Shown piece after piece: positions 8,910 through 15,646 of a stretch of 64,000 nucleotides of DNA (positions within the stretch are counted from its first letter, which is position 1; each line of letters begins with the position of its first letter). A program made the translations under genes and the position numbers. This DNA comes from Clostridium scatologenes (GTDB lineage: Bacteria; Bacillota; Clostridia; Clostridiales; Clostridiaceae). The stretch covers positions 3,286,001 through 3,350,000 of the forward strand of contig NZ_CP009933.1 in NCBI RefSeq assembly GCF_000968375.1, in the 5' to 3' direction. The notes below the pieces were generated by a model. It ran no database searches. It worked only from the letters and a program-made list of their open reading frames with translations, and had not been told where the DNA came from.

Positions 8910-8957
8910 CCGTTTACCACAATACCCATGTTAATTAATTTACCAGCTTTACATTTA

Positions 8958-8973
8958 TTATAGTTAACTATAA
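8958..8973. promoter_or_regulatory. 16-bp perfect palindrome
   Basis: TTATAGTTAACTATAA is fully self-complementary. It lies between the DUF4236 terminator and the promoter of the membrane protein gene, so it may be an operator. It could also be chance in very AT-rich DNA. Confidence 0.4.
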
Positions 8974-9006
8974 TATTATTATGTAAATAAATATAATAAA
9001 ATAAAA

Positions 9007-9030
9007 AAGAAGCTAATCTCTCAGCTCCTT
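9007..9030 (-). terminator. intrinsic terminator after the DUF4236 gene
   Basis: On the minus strand AAGGAGCT pairs with AGCTTCTT (one G-U) around an 8-base loop, followed by a T-run. Confidence 0.75.
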
Positions 9031-9365
9031 CAACCACTAATAACCATCCCTATAAATTTAATTATTAAATACAATAAAAATCCATAAAATACTAATGAAA
9101 ATAAAGCTTTTATACCTTCCCATGTTGTATAATCATTAGTTTTTCTACTACTATTACTAACTCTATTTTTACTCTTAGTATTCTTAAAACTATGATCTGT
9201 CCTATATTGCAACCCATCTTTCCCAATGGTTGTCCTAACACCCTTTTGATTTACAGATACTCTAGCACCTTTAACTCCTGTAGATATTCCTATACCACCA
9301 GTTTTACTAAGATTAATTCTAGTATTTTTACCTATTTTTATAGACTTTCTAAAACTCAATCCCAA
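9030..9365 (-). CDS. DUF4236 domain protein
   Basis: The TTG at 9365 is the likely start: it follows AGGGGTGA and gives MGLSFRKSIKIG, the usual opening of DUF4236 proteins. The domain fills about residues 1-45 (RKSIKIGKNTRINLSKTGG, then IGISTGVKGARVSVN). A Ser/Asn-rich linker and a C-terminal membrane helix (LFSLVFYGFLLYLIIKFIG) follow. DUF4236 proteins are widespread in bacteria and phages and have no settled function. Confidence 0.8.
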   Translation of the reverse strand: MGLSFRKSIKIGKNTRINLSKTGGIGISTGVKGARVSVNQKGVRTTIGKDGLQYRTDHSFKNTKSKNRVSNSSRKTNDYTTWEGIKALFSLVFYGFLLYLIIKFIGMVISG

Positions 9366-9441
9366 AATAATCACCCCTGTTTATTTTAACATATATGGTT
9401 ATACTAGGTAAAGAGTTGTTTAATAATATATATAGTAATTT

Positions 9442-9621
9442 TTATAACTGTTTATTAAGATTTTCTTTTAACCACTCAATTACTTTATCATCTTCTATAT
9501 AGAATGTATCAATATCTTTTGCTGCAATTGATAGTATTTGCCCTAATCTCAAATCAGGATTTTTACTCCAGTATTCTCTCAATAATTCTAATAGTACATC
9601 TATTCTTTTTTCATCTCTCAT
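9442..9621 (-). CDS. small YihD/DUF1040-like protein
   Basis: 59 residues from the ATG at 9621, chosen because GAGGAGA lies nine bases upstream; a longer frame would use that SD as codons. The sequence (RIDVLLELLREYW..NPDLRLGQIL, then DTFYIEDDKVIEWLKE) fits a widespread family of very short helical proteins resembling YihD. Function is unknown. It is a lone gene between two terminated units. Confidence 0.7.
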   Translation of the reverse strand: MRDEKRIDVLLELLREYWSKNPDLRLGQILSIAAKDIDTFYIEDDKVIEWLKENLNKQL

Positions 9622-9699
9622 GCTATCACTTCTCCTCATAAAACTTTACTAAAATAATACTACATTTTGTAGCACAATAAAAGTTTCCATAAGAGAAAA

Positions 9700-9719
9700 A
9701 CACCCAAATTAATGAGTGC
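9700..9719 (-). terminator. intrinsic terminator after the 96-residue gene
   Basis: On the minus strand CACTCA pairs with TGGGTG (one G-U) around TTAATT, extended by a G-U pair, followed by five T. It overlaps the gene's stop codon. Confidence 0.7.
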
Positions 9720-9999
9720 TGCTATAACTATCTTTTACAAATCTTAAAGTTCTTTTAATATCGTCATTTTTTCCCAAACTTTCATATGCTTTTCCTGTTA
9801 CAGAGTCAACTACAAAGACTACTCCATTACCACCATTACCACCAATTATAAAACATTTGTTTTTATACAAATTATCATCTTCAATAATAAATTCACTTTT
9901 ATCTAATAATCCTTCATATTTTATAATAAGTAAGTTCTTATCAATATCTTCTTTAAAACCTAAACTTTTAATAATTTCTAAAGCTTTATTCGAATCCAT
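9709..9999 (-). CDS. hypothetical phage protein
   Basis: 96 residues from the ATG at 9999, behind a GATAGGATGTG leader that serves as SD. Alternating hydrophobic beta strands and a Gly-rich turn (FIIGGNGGNGVVFVVDS) suggest a small beta-sandwich. The gene upstream shares an almost identical leader. Compositionally similar to SMI1/KNR4 (SUKH)-type folds, but I cannot confirm that. Confidence 0.6.
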   Translation of the reverse strand: MDSNKALEIIKSLGFKEDIDKNLLIIKYEGLLDKSEFIIEDDNLYKNKCFIIGGNGGNGVVFVVDSVTGKAYESLGKNDDIKRTLRFVKDSYSSTH

Positions 10000-10029
10000 A
10001 ACACCCACATCCTATCACAAAATTTATTG

Positions 10030-10290
10030 CTACTTTGGTACTACTGAGTTAAGAGCCCTTATTATATCTTCTCTATTTATAATTAACTGACATATCTTTT
10101 TAGGTTGTTCATCACTTCCTAATGTCATCACGTCAACTCCTATAAATTCTCCACCTTGGCATAAATTAGATTCATCAGCAAACTGCAACCATCTATTAGA
10201 TACCTCACATGGAACATAGCCTTGTCCATACTCATTTATTTTTCTTTGTTTATAATCAATAGGAATTTTAACAACTTTTTCATCTCCCAT
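10030..10290 (-). CDS. hypothetical phage protein
   Basis: 86 residues from the ATG at 10290 (MGDEKVVKIPIDY). The leader GATGGGATGTGAGAGTT matches that of the gene downstream, so both starts are read the same way. The sequence holds two Cys (YVPCEVSNRWLQF, ESNLCQGGEF) and a Gly-rich middle. No family is recognised. It is probably co-transcribed with the following gene. Confidence 0.6.
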   Translation of the reverse strand: MGDEKVVKIPIDYKQRKINEYGQGYVPCEVSNRWLQFADESNLCQGGEFIGVDVMTLGSDEQPKKICQLIINREDIIRALNSVVPK

Positions 10291-10361
10291 AACTCTCACA
10301 TCCCATCATAAATTTCTAGTAATATTATACCATTTTATGAGATAATGTGGATGCTAATTAC

Positions 10362-10955
10362 CTATTTTATATCATGAAATTTCTTTAAATCTTCTACTTT
10401 CTTATCAACTTTATTTATAGTCTCATTTATAATATCAAGTTTTTCAATGACTTCATTTGATTGAGTAGCTGCTACTTCTTCTAAGTCTACTCCTACATCA
10501 ATACTTGTGTTAATTTTTAATTGAAATCTTTTAGGATCTTTTTCTATACCTTCCAGTACTCTAATTGCAACCCCATATATCATTGACTTTTTTAAATCTT
10601 TAGTTGTATACTTCATTGTAAATAATATTATAACAACATAAATTATTGTGGCTATAGTTTTCATACATATATCATATTTATAAAAATCAATAATATATGT
10701 TAGTAACATAGTTATTCCAAGTACAAGTAAGGCAGCATTACAAGCATTGACATTTGATTCTATATAGCACTTTCTACTTTCTAATCTACTTTTTTCTTTA
10801 TAAATATTTAATTTACTTTTTCTTAAAAGATCTACATATTTTTCTTCAATGTCCTTATATACTAGGTTAAACATCTTCATTTTAACATTAAAACTCATAC
10901 CATATTCTGAAAAAATATCTTCTAAAACTTCATCTTTAAATTTTCTACCAAACAC
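10362..10955 (-). CDS. two-helix membrane protein with coiled-coil tail
   Basis: 197 residues with a GTG start eight bases after GGGAGG. A charged N-terminal helical region precedes two membrane helices at about 70-90 (ALLVLGITMLLTYIIDF) and 98-115 (IATIIYVVIILFTM). A C-terminal coiled-coil (VIEKLDIINETINKVDKKVE) follows. The layout resembles small SLATT-like effector membrane proteins, but the match is only architectural. Confidence 0.6.
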   Translation of the reverse strand: MFGRKFKDEVLEDIFSEYGMSFNVKMKMFNLVYKDIEEKYVDLLRKSKLNIYKEKSRLESRKCYIESNVNACNAALLVLGITMLLTYIIDFYKYDICMKTIATIIYVVIILFTMKYTTKDLKKSMIYGVAIRVLEGIEKDPKRFQLKINTSIDVGVDLEEVAATQSNEVIEKLDIINETINKVDKKVEDLKKFHDIK

Positions 10956-11037
10956 AAAAACAACCTCCCATCAAATACCATATATTCGACAGAAGGTTTA
11001 AATTCCCTGCTAAAATATGTATAATTAAACATCAATA

Positions 11038-11643
11038 TTAAAATTTAGTATTTGATTTCTCTAAATATGCGTTATCTATTATCCCTCTCATTTTTATTCC
11101 TAAATATCTTGAATTTTCAAACATACTTTCTGTAAAAGCCTCTGCTATAAACTCACTAATATTTTTGGCAGCATAAATAGATAACTTTTTTTCTAAATTT
11201 TCTTTTGATAAATTACTGAATATATTAATAACTTCTTTTATTTCACATATATTTAATTGATGCTCTAATACATGTCCAAATTCATGATATATAACACTAA
11301 CTAAATCACTTCCACCCAATACATCAAATGGCTCTACATATTTTAATAAATCTTTATTTATGTTTTTTCTTATTTCAATTGTTTTAAACTTCTTCTCTCT
11401 TTTATTTAATGTAATATAATGTTCACGAAATTCATTAAATGTGTTAACCCAAATTGCTCTATCATTTACAAAATATTGCGCTGAATAACCTAACTTATTA
11501 TTATACTCACCATCTCTACTATATATATCACCAATAGTATTTACTTGCACACATGGGTACATATTTAATAATTCATCTAAAGTATCTAATATTATTTTCA
11601 TATTTTTTTGTGTAGTAAATTTTGCATCAAATTTTATTTCCAT
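11038..11643 (-). CDS. putative zinc metallopeptidase (HEXXH)
   Basis: 201 residues. HEFGH at 120-124 gives two zinc ligands and the catalytic Glu. About 40 residues later NISEFIAEAFTE (162-172) supplies a likely third, acidic ligand, as in gluzincin-type folds. There is no signal peptide. The preceding beta-rich part (YFVNDRAIWVNTF) is typical of the zincin-like proteins encoded near phage minor head genes or in polymorphic toxins. Substrate is unknown. The coiled-coil gene upstream ends about ten bases before this start and may be a partner. Confidence 0.6.
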   Translation of the reverse strand: MEIKFDAKFTTQKNMKIILDTLDELLNMYPCVQVNTIGDIYSRDGEYNNKLGYSAQYFVNDRAIWVNTFNEFREHYITLNKREKKFKTIEIRKNINKDLLKYVEPFDVLGGSDLVSVIYHEFGHVLEHQLNICEIKEVINIFSNLSKENLEKKLSIYAAKNISEFIAEAFTESMFENSRYLGIKMRGIIDNAYLEKSNTKF

Positions 11644-11653
11644 ATTATCCCCT

Positions 11654-12037
11654 TTAACTTACAGCCTTATCTTTTATGATTCCATCTTCTACAAGTACTT
11701 TTACATATTTAATATGCGTCTTTAGCTGTTCTAGTAATGATTCTTTAATTTTCTTACAACGAATCATTTCCATTTCAACTTTTTCAGTCAATTCATTAAT
11801 TTTATGCTTTTCTTGTGTTTTTAAATATATCGCCTTAAGATCTTCTAAATTTTTATATAAATTATCTATTTCAATCATTATCTTCTTTAAAGAATTAAAT
11901 TTATTATCAATAGCAGCTAAATTTTTTCTTAAATCTTTTTTTGTATCATCATAAATATCAAGCAACATATTAAATTCACGTATTTTAATATTATACTTTT
12001 TTATAATATCACCTAATATTTTCTCACTTTTATTCAT
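11654..12037 (-). CDS. coiled-coil hypothetical protein
   Basis: About 127 residues from the ATG at 12037, which has GAAGGA six bases upstream. Almost the whole protein is charged helix with heptad-like Leu/Ile spacing (FNMLLDIYDDTKKDLRKNL, KKIMIEIDNLYKNLEDLK). It lies directly upstream of the HEXXH protein gene in the same transcript. An accessory or chaperone role for that protein is only an inference. Confidence 0.55.
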   Translation of the reverse strand: MNKSEKILGDIIKKYNIKIREFNMLLDIYDDTKKDLRKNLAAIDNKFNSLKKIMIEIDNLYKNLEDLKAIYLKTQEKHKINELTEKVEMEMIRCKKIKESLLEQLKTHIKYVKVLVEDGIIKDKAVS

Positions 12038-12153
12038 ACTCATTCCTTCTTTCATAAACAGTTATTATTTCTACAAAAGATGATAAAATTCCTTCATAAA
12101 TATTTAGAAATATAAAATTAATCTAAAAAATTCTTATCTCTCAATCATAACAC

Positions 12154-12354
12154 CTAAAGTTTCATCTCTTCCTCATTTAACATAACAGTATATTTTCCAA
12201 TCTTATTTATACATGTTTCTATAACCTCTTCATTGCATTTGATTAAATAAGGACTTTCATCTAATATTTTATATCTCTCAATATCTTCTTTTAATGCTTG
12301 TATTACTAATAACATGTTTCTTATTTCTTCTTTTAATACTTGTTTTTTATCCAT
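12154..12354 (-). CDS. small helical hypothetical protein
   Basis: 66 residues from the ATG at 12354, chosen because AAGGAGG lies upstream within the longer frame. It is mostly amphipathic helix (LKEEIRNMLLVIQALKEDIE) with two Cys. It follows the 176-residue gene closely and is likely co-transcribed with it. Function is unknown. Confidence 0.55.
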   Translation of the reverse strand: MDKKQVLKEEIRNMLLVIQALKEDIERYKILDESPYLIKCNEEVIETCINKIGKYTVMLNEEEMKL

Positions 12355-12385
12355 AATTGTATTCTCCTCCTTTACGTATTTATTT

Positions 12386-12916
12386 TTATCCAAATACCTT
12401 TAAAGCCAATTTTTTAATATTTTTAATATCTGGATTATCTATTTTAGCTAAAGATTCTTTTTCTTTTAATTTTATACTCTCTTTTCTTATATCTTTAAAG
12501 AGACCTAAAAATTTGTGAAAATCATAACAAACGCACTCTGATTTGCTAAAAACTCTTAGTGCTTTCCTAACTTCTAAGCTATTGGGGAACGTAAAATATG
12601 TATCACCATTAAATTCATCAACACCCATTTCATAAGGAGTATTTGTCATAGCAATTACGAAAACTGCCTTATTAAAAGAGTAAATTCTTTCTTCATTTTT
12701 TATTATTTTTTCAATTCTAACATTTAATATTTTTTCATTATAACTTTCAAAATCATATTTATCTTTAACAATATATTTATCATTATAAAAATTAAAAGTG
12801 TTGTTAACTTTTAATTGATTTACAATAAAATATTTAAAACTTTCACTTTTAACTTCTTCCCATCTTGTATCATTATTTTCATTAATAATTTCAAAAATAA
12901 CTTTCTTATCTTCCAT
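12386..12916 (-). CDS. hypothetical phage protein
   Basis: 176 residues, beta-rich in the first two thirds (FNKAVFVIAMTNTPYEMG, DTYFTFPNSLEVRKALRV) with a Lys-rich helical end. SD GGAGGA precedes ATG. It belongs to the run of small genes between the GIY-YIG gene and the HEXXH gene. No known domain is recognised. Confidence 0.55.
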   Translation of the reverse strand: MEDKKVIFEIINENNDTRWEEVKSESFKYFIVNQLKVNNTFNFYNDKYIVKDKYDFESYNEKILNVRIEKIIKNEERIYSFNKAVFVIAMTNTPYEMGVDEFNGDTYFTFPNSLEVRKALRVFSKSECVCYDFHKFLGLFKDIRKESIKLKEKESLAKIDNPDIKNIKKLALKVFG

Positions 12917-12940
12917 CTTCTTTTTCCTCCACCTTAATAT

Positions 12941-13126
12941 TTATATTAATTTACTTTTTAATTTTTTAACTATTCTATAGGCTGTAAGTTCTTCAAATTC
13001 AGCATTATGTTCATATCTAAAAAGGGCATTACCAACATCGGTATACCCTTTATCATAGAATTCATTTTTAATTATTTTTCTTTTTTCTACATAAGAATTA
13101 TATGGAAAAATAATTACTTGTACCAT
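12941..13126 (-). CDS. small hypothetical protein
   Basis: 61 residues from the ATG at 13126, nine bases after AAGGAG. The sequence (VIIFPYNSYVEKRKIIKNEF, then YTAYRI-like end) is short and mixed alpha/beta. It is co-directional with the 176-residue gene 25 bases downstream. No family recognised. Confidence 0.5.
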   Translation of the reverse strand: MVQVIIFPYNSYVEKRKIIKNEFYDKGYTDVGNALFRYEHNAEFEELTAYRIVKKLKSKLI

Positions 13127-13162
13127 TTGAAACATCTCCTTGTATTATTTATTAATTCAGTG

Positions 13163-13765
13163 TTATACTATATTTGTATTTAAACTTTGTTGGTCAGGGA
13201 TTGATTGTTCGCCAAAACATTCAATCTCTATATGTGACCATGTTTTGTTATATTTAAGATTACTCACATACGAATCACTTTTATCATATTTTTTACATAA
13301 TTCTTTATTAGTTAATCCTATATTAATATCTTTTTTAATATCAATAATTGTTTCCTCACTGGTATTGCAATTCGGATTATTCTCTCCGCGATTCAATTCA
13401 CTCATTTTTTCTTTAAATTGTTTTGCCTTTAATCCAGTTCTAATATTTTTTTTAGTATTAAGCACATCATTTTTATTTAAAACAGTATCTTTATACATTT
13501 CTTTATAATACTGTTCTCTAATTAATGTATCTCTAATTAATGTTATTTCTAATACTTTAAAAGTAAAGTTTTCTTCTCCATATTTATTAAATAATTCCTG
13601 AAGTTCTTTACACTTATGTTTATTTTGACGTAAATTAGCTAAATGATTAGATTTTCTACTATAGTCAATGTTCTTGCCACTACCTACATATCTGACCAAT
13701 TCATTTTCTTCTTCACTTACGATCCACGCATACACCCCATTTGTCATATTTTTCTTTTTACTCAT
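13163..13765 (-). CDS. GIY-YIG homing endonuclease, free-standing
   Basis: 200 residues. The N-terminal nuclease domain shows GVYAWIV (10-16) and RYVGSG (25-30), the GIY and YIG elements, then a basic RKSNHLANLR helix and a KYGEENFTFKVLE strand that should carry the catalytic Glu. The C-terminal part (RGENNPNCN, EETIIDIKKDINIG, KSDSYVSNLKYNKTW) is the helix-turn-helix DNA-recognition module found in I-TevI-like and NUMOD-containing enzymes. No intron borders are visible around it, so it is probably a free-standing mobile gene that makes a site-specific cut in related phages. Confidence 0.85.
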   Translation of the reverse strand: MSKKKNMTNGVYAWIVSEEENELVRYVGSGKNIDYSRKSNHLANLRQNKHKCKELQELFNKYGEENFTFKVLEITLIRDTLIREQYYKEMYKDTVLNKNDVLNTKKNIRTGLKAKQFKEKMSELNRGENNPNCNTSEETIIDIKKDINIGLTNKELCKKYDKSDSYVSNLKYNKTWSHIEIECFGEQSIPDQQSLNTNIV

Positions 13766-13861
13766 ATATCTTTTGTATCTCCTTCAATTTTTATATTTTT
13801 TTCATATTTTATTGACTTTACATTTACATTATGTTATACTATAGATGGATTAGTGTTTATT

Positions 13862-14089
13862 TTAAAAATTATAAATAATTTTAACTTTATTAACTTGTTC
13901 CATTAGGTTATATCCTAATTTATTACCATTATTAATTGCCCACCTAGCAACTTTTTCAGTATTTTCTATACTCATTGCTGCCTGTCCATTAATATATTGG
14001 CAATCTACTATTATAGAGCTGCCATTGTTAGACTTAAATTCTACCTTATTAATATCTGGATATTCCGTATAAGTTCCTCTGGATTTCAT
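13862..14089 (-). CDS. hypothetical phage protein
   Basis: 75 residues from the ATG at 14089, eight bases behind AAGGAGA. Two beta strands (IIVDCQYINGQAAM) and a C-terminal helix (EKVARWAINNGNKLGYNL). It is a single small gene between a terminator and the GIY-YIG gene. Unknown function. Confidence 0.5.
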   Translation of the reverse strand: MKSRGTYTEYPDINKVEFKSNNGSSIIVDCQYINGQAAMSIENTEKVARWAINNGNKLGYNLMEQVNKVKIIYNF

Positions 14090-14123
14090 AGTCACTATCT
14101 CCTTTATCTATTTATTTCTAAAA

Positions 14124-14150
14124 AGAACCACCTCAAGCTGAAGCCGTTCT
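14124..14150 (-). terminator. probable intrinsic terminator
   Basis: On the minus strand AGAAC pairs with GTTCT, enclosing a second G-U-containing stem (GCTTC with GAGGT), followed by TTTTTAG. It lies after the 124-residue gene. Confidence 0.6.
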
Positions 14151-14182
14151 AATAAAACTATATAATTATTTATTATTAATTT

Positions 14183-14554
14183 TTAATAAATTACCAATTC
14201 AACGTCATTATCATCACCTATAATTTTTTCAAATAATTCACAGTAAGTAACATCAGGTATATATTCAAAAACTTCTTCTTTTGTGTCCATATAAGTGTCT
14301 ACCCATACCCACATGCCTAAACCATAATAACAATAATCTACTATCTTCTTATTAATATAATCATTTTTATTAACTGTATTTAACAAAAACCAATCGTTTC
14401 TACTAATTAAAAGAACCGTATCCAAACACACCCCACTACATTCTTTGTCTATGTATTTTTTTAATTCTTCTTTAGTTCCATGCTCCCAAATATCCAAAAC
14501 TTTTTTCATTTCTTTTTTTATGTAATTTAACTCTTCTTTACTAAAATTTATCAT
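14183..14554 (-). CDS. acidic hypothetical protein
   Basis: 123 residues from the ATG at 14554 behind GAGGAGG. Acidic (about 20% Asp+Glu), with a Trp-rich patch (YYGLGMWVWVDTYMD). Strong negative charge is common in phage host-takeover or DNA-mimic proteins, but no assignment can be made. Confidence 0.5.
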   Translation of the reverse strand: MINFSKEELNYIKKEMKKVLDIWEHGTKEELKKYIDKECSGVCLDTVLLISRNDWFLLNTVNKNDYINKKIVDYCYYGLGMWVWVDTYMDTKEEVFEYIPDVTYCELFEKIIGDDNDVELVIY

Positions 14555-14595
14555 CAAATTCCTCCTCTAAAATTATTTAATATCCACACACAAAA

Positions 14596-14620
14596 AAGAG
14601 ATACAAATAATGTACCTCTT
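14596..14620 (-). terminator. intrinsic terminator after the 266-residue gene
   Basis: On the minus strand AAGAGGTACA pairs with TGTATCTCTT (10 pairs, one G-U), loop TTATT, then a T-run. Confidence 0.85.
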
Positions 14621-15419
14621 AATATTCAATGCCAATAGTTGATAATTCAAATCCTGTAAATCCATATTCATCCTCATCATATTCTATGTAAATTTTGTTT
14701 TCTTTAGGATTAAATTTCACATAGTTTATATCATCTTTTCCTACTAAATCATTTATGTTTCCAGTTTCATTGTCTTTAATTTTCAAGCATTCATCTTCAT
14801 GTGAATATAATAAAATGCCCCAAATATTTTTGATTTTATTCCATTTGTCACATAATTTATACATGAAATCATTATCAATTGTTTCTGAATTTTCTCTATC
14901 ATAATCAGGCTCATTAGTCCATATAATTTCCTCTTGTACTAAATCCACTAAAAATTCTTCATCATCTACTACTATTTCTATTTTAGATTCAACCCTATCA
15001 TAGTTTAAAGAATCAATGCATGATAAATCTATTTGATTATCACTTTTAGTATCACATAAATATCCATCAAAAACATAAATATTATGTACACCAGTGTTTT
15101 CTAAAATTTCAATTATATATTTTTCTTCTGCTGTTGAAATATGCTCCACTATATTTTTACCATTTTTGTTTAGACATTCTAAAATAAATAACACATAATC
15201 CATTATTTCAATTTCTTCTACATAATTAATATTTATTTTCTTATAATCATAATTATTTTTATTGTGATAGATATAAAATGTATATCCTTTTCCATACTTA
15301 AAATTTAAATTGGTATAAGATACATTTACCTTCATACCTTGTAAATATTTTGATAATTCCTCTTTAATTTTATTACCAGTTTCCCTTTGTGATTGTTTTA
15401 CATTCAATTCATTTTTCAT
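14619..15419 (-). CDS. acidic hypothetical protein
   Basis: 266 residues, strongly acidic, with beta-rich repeats (YVFDGYLCDTKSDNQIDL, IEIVVDDEEFLVDLVQEEI). SD AGGAGG lies eight bases before ATG. It forms a single-gene unit: a terminator follows, and the region upstream holds an 18-bp dyad and the terminator of the RNA polymerase gene. No recognised family. Confidence 0.55.
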   Translation of the reverse strand: MKNELNVKQSQRETGNKIKEELSKYLQGMKVNVSYTNLNFKYGKGYTFYIYHNKNNYDYKKININYVEEIEIMDYVLFILECLNKNGKNIVEHISTAEEKYIIEILENTGVHNIYVFDGYLCDTKSDNQIDLSCIDSLNYDRVESKIEIVVDDEEFLVDLVQEEIIWTNEPDYDRENSETIDNDFMYKLCDKWNKIKNIWGILLYSHEDECLKIKDNETGNINDLVGKDDINYVKFNPKENKIYIEYDEDEYGFTGFELSTIGIEY

Positions 15420-15462
15420 GTTGATAATTCCTCCTATAAATTTATTTTATTTTTAAAAATTG

Positions 15463-15492
15463 TTGACACATCATTATGTTTAATGATATAAT
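15463..15492 (+). promoter_or_regulatory. consensus plus-strand promoter with internal dyad
   Basis: TTGACA (15463-15468), an 18-base spacer, and TATAAT (15487-15492) on the plus strand. The spacer contains the dyad ATCATTA/TAATGAT (15470-15487), a likely operator. No gene follows on this strand. A transcript would pass through the hairpins at 15536-15561 and 15599-15625 and be antisense to the 3' end of the RNA polymerase gene. Confidence 0.6.
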
Positions 15493-15535
15493 AAAATTGA
15501 GTTATTGTAATATAAATTAATTCAAAAAATATATA

Positions 15536-15561
15536 GTAGAGGATATACTACTATCCTCTAC
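15536..15561 (-). terminator. terminator of the phage RNA polymerase gene
   Basis: GTAGAGGATA and TATCCTCTAC form a perfect 10-bp stem with a 6-base loop. On the minus strand it is followed by TATATATTTTTT. A second hairpin (AGAGAG..CTCTCT, 15599-15625) lies between it and the gene end. Confidence 0.75.
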
Positions 15562-15646
15562 GTAATATAGATTTTAACTAGTATCTCTATATCCTAATAG
15601 AGAGTAAGTCTAAACTTGTCTCTCTATCCTTTAGTACCATTATAAA

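Noticed and set aside
15536..15561. Perfect hairpin considered as a recombination site
   Set aside because: It follows the polymerase gene and has a T-rich tract on the minus strand, so termination is the simpler reading.
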